Assembly: GCF_010365105.1 (NCBI RefSeq)
Contig: NZ_JAAFGZ010000007.1
Coordinates: 62,001-126,000 of the forward strand
Length of the DNA stretch: 64,000 nt
Source of the DNA: Polaromonas sp.
Lineage (GTDB): Bacteria > Pseudomonadota > Gammaproteobacteria > Burkholderiales > Burkholderiaceae_C
Direction of reading: 5' to 3'
The notes beneath the pieces were generated by a model. It made no database searches. It worked only from the letters and a program-made list of their open reading frames with translations, and was not told the origin of the DNA. Position 1 is the stretch's first letter; every line of letters begins with the position of its first letter. Below are positions 1 through 7,854 of the stretch, one piece after another. The position numbers were made by a program, and so were the translations under genes.

Positions 1-418
1 TGACAAAGACCCGCCCATCCTCGATGGTGACGATGTTGTTGCTGGCGGGCATGAAGCCAAAAAAACGTTCTGCCACCTTGGCCACCGACGGGTCAAGCTC
101 GACCGTTTCGATCCTTGCCTGAGGAATCATTTTTTTCAGTGTGGACGGCAGGCTGCCCCCGCCCAGGCCGATGATCAAAATGTTTTGCGGCTGGGGATTC
201 AGGTAAAGCGCGCCCAGCAGCATCCTGGTGTAGCTCAACACCAGCGCGTCAGGGTGTTGAAGGGAAATGCAGGTTTGCCGCCCCGTGCCCTGCCGGCCGA
301 ACTTCATGCAGCGAAGGCCTTGTTCCTCGTACACCAGAATGTTGCGGTAGAGGGATTTTTCCTGATAGATGTCTTGTGCGCCTGCCACGCCGGCCGTCAG
401 TGCAAGGACCGCGCCCAT
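1..418 (-). CDS. Spermidine synthase-like methyltransferase-fold protein (partial, 3' end outside window)
   Basis: The gene runs off the window's left edge, so only about 139 N-terminal residues are visible. After a short hydrophobic start (MGAVLALTAGVAGAQ) comes the spermidine-synthase signature: SLYRNI, a glycine-rich loop LGGGSLP, then VELDPSV with the acidic residue that normally contacts the nucleotide-like cofactor, and an acidic ED..R segment. In this family the fold transfers an aminopropyl group from decarboxylated SAM, but many bacterial homologues lack proven activity. The start ATG lies 7 bases after the stop of the membrane-protein gene upstream. In many relatives the membrane part and the synthase domain are one polypeptide, so these two products probably work together. 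Substrate unknown. Confidence 0.75.
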   Translation of the reverse strand, partial: MGAVLALTAGVAGAQDIYQEKSLYRNILVYEEQGLRCMKFGRQGTGRQTCISLQHPDALVLSYTRMLLGALYLNPQPQNILIIGLGGGSLPSTLKKMIPQARIETVELDPSVAKVAERFFGFMPASNNIVTIEDGRVFV

Positions 419-425
419 TAGCCAT

Positions 426-1043
426 TCAGGCCGTCGCCACATGTGGGGTCCTTCCCCGGTGAAATACCAGGCCAGCCGCGCCGATCAAAAAAGAGATGGT
501 CATCATTCCCCACAAAATCTGGTCCAGTTCGAAAAGCAAGACCAGGTAAAAGGACGTCAGCAGCGTGCCCAGCATACTGCCGAAAGTCGATACAAAAAAG
601 ACGTTGCCAGCTACCTTGCCGCTGGTTCCCAGGCCTTCCACCAGCAGCCTTACGGCATACGGAGACACCGCGCCCGACACTGTGATCGGCAGAAAGAAAA
701 GCGCCACCGAGGCGCTCAGCGCGCCATAGCGGGGATCGGGCACCCGGTCAAAAATGAATTCCAGAATCGGGTTGGAAGCCAGCACGCACGGAAGGGATGT
801 CAGGACTGCCAGCAGCAGGATGGCGCTCAGCTTTTCCAGGCTTGGCCGTCTGGCGGACAGCGCACCGCCGATCAGGTAGCCGATGGACAGCGACAGCATG
901 AACAGCGTGATGATGGCGCCCCAGACATAAATGCCTGTCCCGAAGAACGGCCCCAGCGCCCGGCCCCCCAGCAGTTCGAGCGCCATGACGAAAAATCCTG
1001 ACCATCCGGCCAGCACATAAACAAAAAATTTATACGCTGTCAT
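426..1043 (-). CDS. Integral membrane protein, N-terminal half of the membrane-bound spermidine synthase-like family
   Basis: 205 residues with about six hydrophobic segments. The opening VYVLAGWSGFFVMALELLG, with the ALE..GGRALGPFFG motif, is typical of the membrane domain that precedes a spermidine-synthase domain in fused bacterial proteins. Here the reading frame closes with TGA after TPHVATA, and a new ATG for the soluble domain follows 7 bases later. It is therefore a two-gene version of a usually fused protein, or an old frameshift. The two cistrons are almost certainly co-transcribed. Role unknown. Confidence 0.7.
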   Translation of the reverse strand: MTAYKFFVYVLAGWSGFFVMALELLGGRALGPFFGTGIYVWGAIITLFMLSLSIGYLIGGALSARRPSLEKLSAILLLAVLTSLPCVLASNPILEFIFDRVPDPRYGALSASVALFFLPITVSGAVSPYAVRLLVEGLGTSGKVAGNVFFVSTFGSMLGTLLTSFYLVLLFELDQILWGMMTISFLIGAAGLVFHRGRTPHVATA

Positions 1044-1076
1044 GCAACGGGATTTTCCAATCGATTTTTCCGGTCA

Positions 1077-1781
1077 TCAGCGCCTTTGGTATTGCGTGCT
1101 GCCAAACAGATTTTCGTACTGTTTTTCATCCCGGAAAGGCTTGCGCAATTCGGCCAGCACCTCGACACCGCGCCTGACGGCCGGCCTGGCGCTAATCAAG
1201 TCGAACCATGCTTTCAGGTGCGGATAGTCGGCCCAGTCGATGCCCTGGTCTTCCCAACTGCGCACCCACGGATAAATGGCGATGTCTGCGACCGTGTACT
1301 GGTTGCAGGCCATGAACCTGCTTTTGGCCAGCTGCCTGTCCATGACGCCGTACAAACGTTTGGTTTCGTTGGTGTAGCGATTGACGGCGTAGTCGATTTT
1401 CTCGGGTGCGTATTTGCGGAAGTGATGGGTTTGTCCGAGCATCGGCCCGACGCTGCCCATCTGGAACATCAGCCATTGCAGCACCTGAAACTTTAGCCGG
1501 TCACTTTTCGGCAGGAACTTGCCGGTTTTCGACGCCAGGTAGAGCAGGATGGCGCCCGATTCGAACAGTGACATCGGCTTGCCATCGGGGCCTTCCGGAT
1601 CGACCAGCGCCGGAATCTTGTTGTTCGGGCTGATGGCGAGAAACTCAGGCTTGAACTGGTCTCCGGTCCCGATGTTGACTGGAAAAACCTGCCAGTCGCG
1701 TCCCAGGCGAAGGCCGCATTCCTCCAGCATGATGTGAACCTTGTGGCCATTGGGCGTGGGCCAGGAATAGACGTCGATCAC
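1077..1781 (-). CDS. Glutathione S-transferase, YfcG/YghU (Nu-class) type
   Basis: 234 residues. A thioredoxin-fold N-terminal domain begins IDVYSWPTPNGHKVHIMLEE; the cis-proline segment NNKIPALVDPEG and the ESGAILLYLA glutathione-binding helix follow. The helical C-terminal domain carries the N-capping-box region YTVADIAIYPW. The TPNG.K start is characteristic of the YfcG/YghU class, which has disulfide-bond reductase and peroxidase-like activities and uses Thr/Asn rather than Tyr/Ser to contact glutathione. It is a single gene, followed downstream by the membrane/spermidine-synthase-like pair. Substrate unknown; class assignment fairly secure. Confidence 0.85.
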   Translation of the reverse strand: MIDVYSWPTPNGHKVHIMLEECGLRLGRDWQVFPVNIGTGDQFKPEFLAISPNNKIPALVDPEGPDGKPMSLFESGAILLYLASKTGKFLPKSDRLKFQVLQWLMFQMGSVGPMLGQTHHFRKYAPEKIDYAVNRYTNETKRLYGVMDRQLAKSRFMACNQYTVADIAIYPWVRSWEDQGIDWADYPHLKAWFDLISARPAVRRGVEVLAELRKPFRDEKQYENLFGSTQYQRR

Positions 1782-1870
1782 AGCGGCTTTCTTGTGTTGA
1801 TGTCACGCGACTTTACGTGAAATGAAAAAAGCTGTCTTGCTGTTGGAGGCCGGGTGGGTTGGCTGCTGTA

Positions 1871-1951
1871 AATAAAAAATTAGGTGATTTATGCCTTCTT
1901 CGCATGTGGAGCGGGCATATGCTGCTATTTATTGGATAGCATCATATGCCC
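1871..1951 (-). repeat. Interspersed repeat copy 1, with a long imperfect hairpin
   Basis: Read on the minus strand this fits the window-wide repeat: GCTATCC..ATAGC, then GC..GCCC, TGCGAAGAAGGC and an A/T-rich tail. Its first part is also a hairpin: 1913-1928 pairs with 1936-1951 over 16 bp with one mismatch and a 7-base loop. It sits just beyond the 3' end of the acyl-CoA dehydrogenase gene and could end or protect that transcript, although no T tract follows the hairpin. Confidence 0.6.
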
Positions 1952-1970
1952 GTCAAAGCTCTCAAGGAAA

Positions 1971-3230
1971 TCAGCAGCCGCGCGTCACCGGCATCTCGAC
2001 CTCGCCCGGAATGACCAGGTGCTTGGCCAGTTCCAGCTTGGCCAGCGACGCACGGTGCACCTCATCCGGTCCGTCGGCCAGGCGCAGGGTGCGCTGGCTG
2101 GCGTAGGCATAGGCCAGCGGAAAATCATCCGACACGCCGCCCCCGCCGTGCGCCTGGATGGCCCAGTCGATGATCTGGCACGCCATGCTGGGTGCGACCA
2201 CCTTGATCATGGCGATCTGCGCCTTGGCCACCTTGTTGCCCACGGTGTCCATCATGTAGGCCGCGTTCAGGGTGAGCAGCCGGGCCTGCTCGATCATGCA
2301 GCGCGAATCGGCGATGCGTTCGCTCCACACCGATTGGCGGGCGATGGGTTTGCCGAAGGCCACGCGGCTGTTGAGTCGTTTGCACATGAGTTCCAGCGCG
2401 CGCTCGGCGATGCCGATGCTGCGCATGCAGTGATGAATGCGTCCGGGGCCGAGGCGGCCTTGGGCAATCTCGAAGCCGCGTCCTTCGCCCAGCAGCAAAT
2501 TGGCTGCCGGTACGCGAACATTGTCCAGGCGCACTTCCATGTGGCCGTGCGGCGCGTCGTCATAGCCAAAAACGCTCAAGGGCCGGATCACAGTAACGCC
2601 CGGTGAATTGGCGGGCACCAGGATCATCGACTGCTGCTCGTGACGGCCGGCCTCGGGATTGGTCTTGCCCATGACGATGTAAACAGCGCAGCGCGGATCA
2701 CCGGCGCCGGACGACCACCATTTGAGGCCGTTGATCACATAGTCGTCGCCGTCGCGCTCGATACGGCACTGCACATTGGTGGCGTCGGAGGAGGCGACTT
2801 CGGGCTCGGTCATCAGAAAGGCCGAGCGGATCTCGCCCTGGAGCAGCGGGTCCAGCCATTCGTCCTTATTGGCTTCCGAGCCGTAGCGGGCGATGGTTTC
2901 CATGTTGCCGGTGTCGGGCGCCGAACAGTTGAAAACCTCAGCGGCAAACGGCACCCGGCCCATGATTTCGCACAGCGGTGCGTATTCAAGGTTGGACAGG
3001 CCTTCGGGCGCGCGCGGCGACAGCGGCAGGAACAGGTTCCACAGCCCGGCGGCGCGCGCCTTGGGCTTGAGTTCCTCGATCAGCGTCGTGGGAACCCAGG
3101 CATTGCCCTTGGCCCGGTTTTCAGCGATCTCGCGGAAAAACCGCGCTTCGTTGGGGTAAATATGCTCATCCATGAACTTCAACAGGCGGGCCTGAAGCTC
3201 TTTTACTTTGGGGGTGTAGTCGAAGTCCAT
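1971..3230 (-). CDS. Acyl-CoA dehydrogenase (ACAD10/11-like)
   Basis: 419 residues, the full length for the family. Motifs include the FAD/substrate-binding segment [16 protein letters not shown], the mid-domain LKWWSSGA, and the C-terminal helical domain with [47 protein letters not shown]. It should oxidise an acyl-CoA to the 2-enoyl-CoA and pass electrons to ETF. An AGGAGA ribosome site precedes the ATG. Immediately upstream in the same direction is a small-molecule kinase of the aminoglycoside-phosphotransferase fold. The same two domains are fused in animal ACAD10/ACAD11 and are neighbours in the levulinate (lva) pathway of Pseudomonas, where a phosphorylated 4-hydroxyacyl-CoA is processed. 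Chain length and true substrate are not visible. Confidence 0.9.
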   Translation of the reverse strand: MDFDYTPKVKELQARLLKFMDEHIYPNEARFFREIAENRAKGNAWVPTTLIEELKPKARAAGLWNLFLPLSPRAPEGLSNLEYAPLCEIMGRVPFAAEVFNCSAPDTGNMETIARYGSEANKDEWLDPLLQGEIRSAFLMTEPEVASSDATNVQCRIERDGDDYVINGLKWWSSGAGDPRCAVYIVMGKTNPEAGRHEQQSMILVPANSPGVTVIRPLSVFGYDDAPHGHMEVRLDNVRVPAANLLLGEGRGFEIAQGRLGPGRIHHCMRSIGIAERALELMCKRLNSRVAFGKPIARQSVWSERIADSRCMIEQARLLTLNAAYMMDTVGNKVAKAQIAMIKVVAPSMACQIIDWAIQAHGGGGVSDDFPLAYAYASQRTLRLADGPDEVHRASLAKLELAKHLVIPGEVEMPVTRGC

Positions 3231-3327
3231 GAATATCTCCTGAAAGGGCGGGTTGTTATAGGGAAAGGCTTGCCGGAAAAATCGGCGGGTGGTCTGTCGC
3301 TCAGTGGATGATTCAGTCAGGGCGCAT

Positions 3328-4419
3328 TCAGGCTTGCGCCTTCAGCGCAAAATCCCAGGCCATCCTGGCCAGCAGCGGTGCGCCGGCGGCAGAACTGACC
3401 GCCTGAGCGCTGGACGCAGTGCCGGCTTCAACGCGCTTGGCGATGCCCTGCAGGATGGCGGCCAAGCGGAACAGGTTGTAGGCCAGGTAAAAGTTCCAGT
3501 CAGCCTTGAGCGCCCCGGGCGTCGTCAGGCCGGTGCGCTCGCAATACCGGGCGATGTATGCTTCCTCGGTCGGAATGCCCAGGCTGGCCACATCCAGGCC
3601 GCCTATGCCGCGAAAGGTGCCGGGCGGTATGTGCCAGGCCATGCAGTGGTAGCTGAAGTCGGCCAGCGGATGACCCAGCGTGGACAGCTCCCAGTCCAGC
3701 ACCGCCAGCACCCGGGGTTCTGTGGGGTGAAAAAGCAGGTTGTCCAGCCGGAAGTCGCCATGCACGATGGACACCATGGTTTCATCGCGGGCGCTGGCGG
3801 GAATGTTCTCCGGCAGCCATTGCATCAGGCTGTCCATCTCGGGGATGGGCTGGGTGACGGATGCCTGGTACTGCTTGCTCCAGCGGCCGATCTGGCGTTC
3901 GAAATAGTTGCCGGGCTTGCCGTAGCCGGCCAGGCCGCGTCCGGCAAAATCGACCTTGTGCAGGGCTGCAATGACGCGGTTCATCTCGCCGTAGATTTCG
4001 CCGCGCTCAAGGGGCGTCATGCCGGGAAGGGACTGGTCCCACAGCACGCGCCCTTCGACAAACTCCATGACGTAGAAAGCGCGGCCAATGACGGATTCGT
4101 CTTCGCACAGGCAGAACATCCTTGGCACCGGAACGGCCGTGCCCTGCAGGCCCTGCATCACCCTGAATTCGCGCTCGACCGCATGCGCCGATGGCAGCAG
4201 CTTGGCGACCGGGCCGGGCTTGGCGCGCATCACGTAACTGGCACCAGGCGTGATCAGTTTGTAGGTTGGATTGGACTGACCGCCCTTGAAAATCTCGACA
4301 TTCAGCGAGCCGCTGAAGCCTTCCAGGTGCTGACTCAGGTAAGTGCCGAGCGCTTCAGTGTCAAATGCCTGGCCGGCGGTCACGGCCCGGGTGCCGATGA
4401 AATGGTCAAAATTGCTCAT
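3328..4419 (-). CDS. Phosphotransferase (APH-fold) paired with acyl-CoA dehydrogenase
   Basis: 363 residues from MSNFDHFIG, chosen because an AAGGAG ribosome site lies just upstream; the open frame continues further 5' but overlaps the Crp-family gene. Motifs: the N-lobe [10 protein letters not shown] and [23 protein letters not shown], catalytic loop [14 protein letters not shown], and metal-binding [15 protein letters not shown]. This is the kinase domain seen in ACAD10/11 and LvaA-like proteins, which phosphorylate a hydroxyacyl group so that it can be eliminated. With the dehydrogenase gene next to it, a role in catabolism of 4-hydroxy fatty acids or similar compounds is a reasonable inference, not a demonstrated function. 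Confidence 0.85.
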   Translation of the reverse strand: MSNFDHFIGTRAVTAGQAFDTEALGTYLSQHLEGFSGSLNVEIFKGGQSNPTYKLITPGASYVMRAKPGPVAKLLPSAHAVEREFRVMQGLQGTAVPVPRMFCLCEDESVIGRAFYVMEFVEGRVLWDQSLPGMTPLERGEIYGEMNRVIAALHKVDFAGRGLAGYGKPGNYFERQIGRWSKQYQASVTQPIPEMDSLMQWLPENIPASARDETMVSIVHGDFRLDNLLFHPTEPRVLAVLDWELSTLGHPLADFSYHCMAWHIPPGTFRGIGGLDVASLGIPTEEAYIARYCERTGLTTPGALKADWNFYLAYNLFRLAAILQGIAKRVEAGTASSAQAVSSAAGAPLLARMAWDFALKAQA

Positions 4420-4447
4420 GCGGTGAGTCTCCTTGGGACGGATGTTG

Positions 4448-5173
4448 TTATTTGTCGGCATCCGCTTCTGAAATGCGCAACAGCGACTGGCGGTTGCGCA
4501 CCACCAGGCCGCCCGGTTCGATGCGGATGGCTTCCTCGCGCTCCATCGCCTTGAGTTCCTGGTTGACTCGCTGGCGAGAGGCGCCCAGCAGCTGCGCCAG
4601 TTCTTCCTGCGCCAGTTGCAGGCTGATGCGGGTATCGCTTCCGTTGGCCAGGCTGGGAACGCCATAGCTTCGCACCAGGTGCAGCAGCTGCTTGGCCAGC
4701 CGCGCCCGCAAGGGCAGGGTGTTGAGGTCTTCGACCAGACCGAACAGCTGGCGAATGCGCCGCGCATGCAGGCGCAGCAACGCTTCGTAGAGTTCGACAT
4801 GCTGCGTCAGGATTTTGCGCAGGTCGGCGCGTGCCACACACAGGATGGTGGTGCTGCCATGCGCATAGGCATCGTGGGTGCGTCGCTCGCCGTCGAAGAT
4901 CGCCACGTCGCCAAACCAGATGCCCGGCTCGACATACGTCAGCGTCACCTGCTTGCCGGAAATCGAGGTCGAGCTGACACGCACCGCGCCCATGGCACAG
5001 GCGATCCATTCCTCGGGCGGGTCGCCGCGCGCCGCTATGAGGTCGCCGTCTTTGAAGCGTTTGACGTAAGCGCATCGGAGAATGTCGTGCCTCAGGGATG
5101 GTGAAAGGGATGAGAACCAGCGGCCGCTGTTGATGGCCGCTCTTTCATCTATCGTAAGAATAGGATCGTCCAT
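4448..5173 (-). CDS. Crp/Fnr-family transcriptional regulator
   Basis: 241 residues. The N-terminal cyclic-nucleotide-binding-like beta-roll runs through DGDLIAARGDPPEEWI, ISGKQVTLTYVEPGIWFGDVAIFDGERRTHDAYA. A dimerisation helix is followed by a winged helix-turn-helix with QLAQEELAQLLGASRQRVNQELKAM as the DNA-reading unit. The cAMP-pocket arginine pattern is not clearly conserved and there is no N-terminal FNR cysteine cluster, so the ligand is unknown. It lies 28 bases upstream of the kinase/acyl-CoA dehydrogenase genes and probably controls them or the surrounding acyl-CoA genes. Confidence 0.88.
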   Translation of the reverse strand: MDDPILTIDERAAINSGRWFSSLSPSLRHDILRCAYVKRFKDGDLIAARGDPPEEWIACAMGAVRVSSTSISGKQVTLTYVEPGIWFGDVAIFDGERRTHDAYAHGSTTILCVARADLRKILTQHVELYEALLRLHARRIRQLFGLVEDLNTLPLRARLAKQLLHLVRSYGVPSLANGSDTRISLQLAQEELAQLLGASRQRVNQELKAMEREEAIRIEPGGLVVRNRQSLLRISEADADK

Positions 5174-5488
5174 GGTCTGTCTTTTGGGTGACTAACAAGT
5201 GTTGCATTGTCGCTTTAGCGACCTGCGGCGGAATTGCCTGCTGTCGCATGGGTGTCGCCTTGCCAGCAAAGCAATGGCCCGGCTCGAGCCGGAATCCTGC
5301 AGGCGCGGCTCTGTCAATCTTTAGCCGGTGGCAAGGTCAGGTCAATCGTGAAAACCAGCAAGATCGGATTGCCAGTGCTTGCGCTACTGGCATGCAGCCA
5401 GAATGACGGTAAAAACCCAATTTTTAATAAAAATTGGCTGTTTGCGCTTGCTGTGTATGCGCAAGCAGCTATTGAATCAGGAGCAATA
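5174..5488. other. Non-coding gap containing the regulator's 5' region and repeat copy 2
   Basis: About 315 bases between the start of the Crp-family gene and the stop of the enoyl-CoA hydratase gene, both on the minus strand. The half near 5417-5493 is a repeat copy. The rest, near 5174-5400, should contain the promoter of the regulator. I see no convincing gene in it. Confidence 0.5.
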
Positions 5489-5493
5489 CTAGC
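5417..5493 (-). repeat. Interspersed repeat copy 2 (best full-length intergenic copy)
   Basis: On the minus strand it reads GCTAG, spacer, CAATAGCTGCTTGCGC, an 11-base spacer, GCGCAA, GCC, then an A/T-rich perfect inverted repeat: CCAATTTTT and AAAAATTGG with a 3-base loop at 5417-5437. The TAG inside the first GCTAG is the stop codon of the enoyl-CoA hydratase gene, so the repeat directly abuts that coding region. Confidence 0.75.
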
Positions 5494-6268
5494 GATAAAT
5501 CGGCAAGCGTTTTTGCAAAAATGCCTCAATGCCTTCGCCGCCATTGGCGTGGTGCAGGTTGCGAACGAAGTGGTTGCGTTCGCTGTCCAGTTGCTGGCTC
5601 AGGGTGTTGGCCGGCGCGTCGTTGATCAGGTCCTTGATGCTGGCCAGCACATTCGGTGCGCGCGCGTTGAGTCGAGCGGCCAATACCAGCGCTTCACCGA
5701 CCGCGCCGCCGGCAACCGTGACGCGGTTGACCAGACCCAACTCGTGCAGTCGCCCGGCGCTGATGCGTTCGGCCCCCATGAGCAGTTCGCTGGCCAGGGC
5801 GCGGGGCAGCGCGCGCGCAAGGCTCCAGCTGCCGCCGCCATCGGGCGACAGTGCCACGGTGCTGTAGGACATGACAAACACGGCGTTGTCGGCGGCGACG
5901 ATGAAGTCGCAAGCCAGCGCCAGCGAAAAGCCCGCACCGGCTGCAGCCCCTTCGACCGCCGCAATCACCGGCTTGGGATAGGTGCGAATGGCCTCGATCC
6001 AGTTGTGCAGCGCCTCGATGCTCTGCGCCTGCACTTCGGGCGACAGCCGCCGGTTGGCCTGCAGCCGCGGAAGGCTGCCGCCGGCGCAAAACATGCTGCC
6101 TTCGCCGGTGATCACCACGCTGCGGATTTCCGGGTTGTTCTCGGCGGCGTTCAGCGCTTCGATGCCGGCGGCATACATGTCGGGACCTAGCGCATTCTTG
6201 TGTTCCGGGTTGCTCAGCGTCAGGATGAGCGTGCCGCTTTCACTGGTGCTTTTCAATGCGCCGGACAT
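5489..6268 (-). CDS. Enoyl-CoA hydratase/isomerase family protein
   Basis: 259 residues of the crotonase fold. Oxyanion-hole segments are MFCAGGSLP and GAAAGAGFSLALACDFIVAA. The first catalytic-Glu position of classical hydratases is not conserved in the way seen in mitochondrial enoyl-CoA hydratase; the active-site stretch ALSPDGGGSWSL has an Asp-containing DGGGS, as in isomerase or PaaG-like members. It likely hydrates or isomerises an enoyl-CoA in the same degradation route as the neighbouring dehydrogenases. It begins one base after the 3-hydroxyacyl-CoA dehydrogenase stop, so the two are translationally coupled. The stop codon lies in a repeat copy. Confidence 0.85.
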   Translation of the reverse strand: MSGALKSTSESGTLILTLSNPEHKNALGPDMYAAGIEALNAAENNPEIRSVVITGEGSMFCAGGSLPRLQANRRLSPEVQAQSIEALHNWIEAIRTYPKPVIAAVEGAAAGAGFSLALACDFIVAADNAVFVMSYSTVALSPDGGGSWSLARALPRALASELLMGAERISAGRLHELGLVNRVTVAGGAVGEALVLAARLNARAPNVLASIKDLINDAPANTLSQQLDSERNHFVRNLHHANGGEGIEAFLQKRLPIYR

Positions 6269-6269
6269 A

Positions 6270-7793
6270 TCAGTTCTCCTGGTGCATCAGGCTCAGGCCG
6301 ATGGCGCCCCGGCGACGCAGCCAGGGTGACGGCCGGTAGCGCTGGTCGCCATAAACAGTCTGCAGGTTGAACAGCACTTCCAGGATATTGGTCGCTCCGT
6401 AGCGGTCGCCCATGGCCAGCGGGCCCATGGGATAGCCCAGCCCCAGCGTGACAGCGGTCTCCAGGTCCTTCGGGCTGCAGATGCCCTGCTGGCAGATGTC
6501 GCTGGCAATGTTGACGATGGTGGCCACCACGCGCTGCGTCACAAAGCCGCCGCTGTCGCGAATCACGCTGACCGCCTTGCCGTCGCGTGCAAACAGCGCA
6601 TGGGCCGCATCCCGCATGTCGCTGCGCGTGGCCGGGTTGGTCGCCAGCACGCGGCGCCGGGTTGCGGCGTCATCGATCAGCATGTCGATGCCGACGGTGC
6701 GCGCCGGGTCCAGGCGCTCGACCACGGCGACCGTGGTGATGTCGAAACCGAGCGGCGCCACCAGCGTCAGTGCCTGCGGGGAGGGCGACTGGCCTGTCTC
6801 GATGTGGGCTCCGAGGTTTTTCAGCAACTGGAGCAGTTCCGAGCGCCGCGCCGCCCTGGGCGATACCCAGACCGGCGGCATTTGAGACACTTCGGGAGCG
6901 GGTGCTTCGGCAAAAACCTGGACAACGCTGCCTTCATAGCGGTAAAAGCCTTCGCCGGTCTTGCGTCCCAGCAGCCCGCCCGCCAGGCGCTGCGCTGTGA
7001 TGACGCTGGGGCGGTAACGGTCTTCCTCGTAATACTGGTGGTAAATGGATTCCATCACGGGATGCGAGACGTCGAGCCCGGTCAGGTCCATCAGTTCGAA
7101 CGGTCCAAGCTTGAAGCCGGCCTGGTCGCGCAGGATGCGGTCGATGGTGGCGAAATCGGCAATGCCTTCGCTGACTATTCGCAGCGCCTCGGTGCCGTAG
7201 CCGCGCCCGGCGTGGTTGACAATAAAGCCCGGCGTATCCTGCGCGTGCACCGGCGTGTGGCCTGTCTGGCGCGCATATTCGCTCAGCCCGTGGCAGGTGG
7301 CCGCTTCGGTCTTCAGGCCGGCAATGACTTCCACGACCTTCATCAGCGGCACTGGATTGAAAAAATGGAAGCCGGCAAAGCGCCCTGGATGCTGGAGGTC
7401 AGCGGCAATTGCCGTGATTGATAGCGACGATGTATTGCTTGCCAGTACGGTGTGATCCGGCACGATGGATTCGAGTTGGGCGAACAGCGCTTTCTTGATG
7501 TCCAGCCGCTCCACGATGGCTTCGATCACCAGGTTGCATCCGGACAGGTCAGCGAGCGTGTCCACGATCTGGATGCTTGCCTTGTAGCCGTCAGCAATTT
7601 CAGCGCTGATACGTCCCTTTTCGGTCATCCGGTCCCACTGGTTGCAAAGCGCCTTGCGCGCTTTCTCCGCAGCGCCCTCCTGAGCATCCATCAGTCTGAC
7701 CGAGCTGCCTGCCTGCGCGGCAATCTGTGCAATGCCCCGCCCCATGGCGCCGGTGCCCACGATGCCGACCGTTGGATAAAAAGTTGTTTGCAT
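6270..7793 (-). CDS. 3-hydroxyacyl-CoA dehydrogenase, long (PaaH-like) form
   Basis: 507 residues from MQTTFYPTVG. An NAD-binding Rossmann domain opens with VGIVGTGAMGRGIAQIAAQAG. The catalytic-domain segments LASNTSSLSITAIA, GFHFFNPVPLMKVVEVI and TPGFIVNHAGRGYGTEALR follow. There is a second C-terminal 3HCDH-type domain (SGGFVTQRVVATIVNIASD, GLGYPMGPLAMGDRYG). This two-C-domain layout of about 500 residues is that of PaaH/PaaC-type enzymes, which oxidise 3-hydroxyacyl-CoA to 3-ketoacyl-CoA with NAD. No other phenylacetate gene is nearby, so a more general beta-oxidation role with the flanking hydratase and acyl-CoA dehydrogenase is likelier. Confidence 0.88.
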   Translation of the reverse strand: MQTTFYPTVGIVGTGAMGRGIAQIAAQAGSSVRLMDAQEGAAEKARKALCNQWDRMTEKGRISAEIADGYKASIQIVDTLADLSGCNLVIEAIVERLDIKKALFAQLESIVPDHTVLASNTSSLSITAIAADLQHPGRFAGFHFFNPVPLMKVVEVIAGLKTEAATCHGLSEYARQTGHTPVHAQDTPGFIVNHAGRGYGTEALRIVSEGIADFATIDRILRDQAGFKLGPFELMDLTGLDVSHPVMESIYHQYYEEDRYRPSVITAQRLAGGLLGRKTGEGFYRYEGSVVQVFAEAPAPEVSQMPPVWVSPRAARRSELLQLLKNLGAHIETGQSPSPQALTLVAPLGFDITTVAVVERLDPARTVGIDMLIDDAATRRRVLATNPATRSDMRDAAHALFARDGKAVSVIRDSGGFVTQRVVATIVNIASDICQQGICSPKDLETAVTLGLGYPMGPLAMGDRYGATNILEVLFNLQTVYGDQRYRPSPWLRRRGAIGLSLMHQEN

Positions 7794-7854
7794 GGTGATT
7801 CTGATTCGCTGGCCAGGTAGAAGTGTTGAACAAGGAGCAATGCAATGCCAGCGG

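Noticed and set aside
369-1001. Long plus-strand open frames opposite the membrane protein and other genes
   Set aside because: Composition rich in Arg/Gln/His and no family motif; they mirror real minus-strand genes. Similar long shadows occur at 5234-6190, 25428-26441, 31739-33889, 52112-53743, 53592-55325 and 61766-63670.
4420-4800. Upstream extension of the kinase reading frame by 127 codons
   Set aside because: It overlaps the Crp-family gene in another frame and has no family similarity; a good ribosome site supports the start at 4419.
7395-7450. Possible repeat core (ATTGATAGC) inside the 3-hydroxyacyl-CoA dehydrogenase gene
   Set aside because: It encodes the conserved SNTSSLSIT motif and the other repeat blocks are absent.
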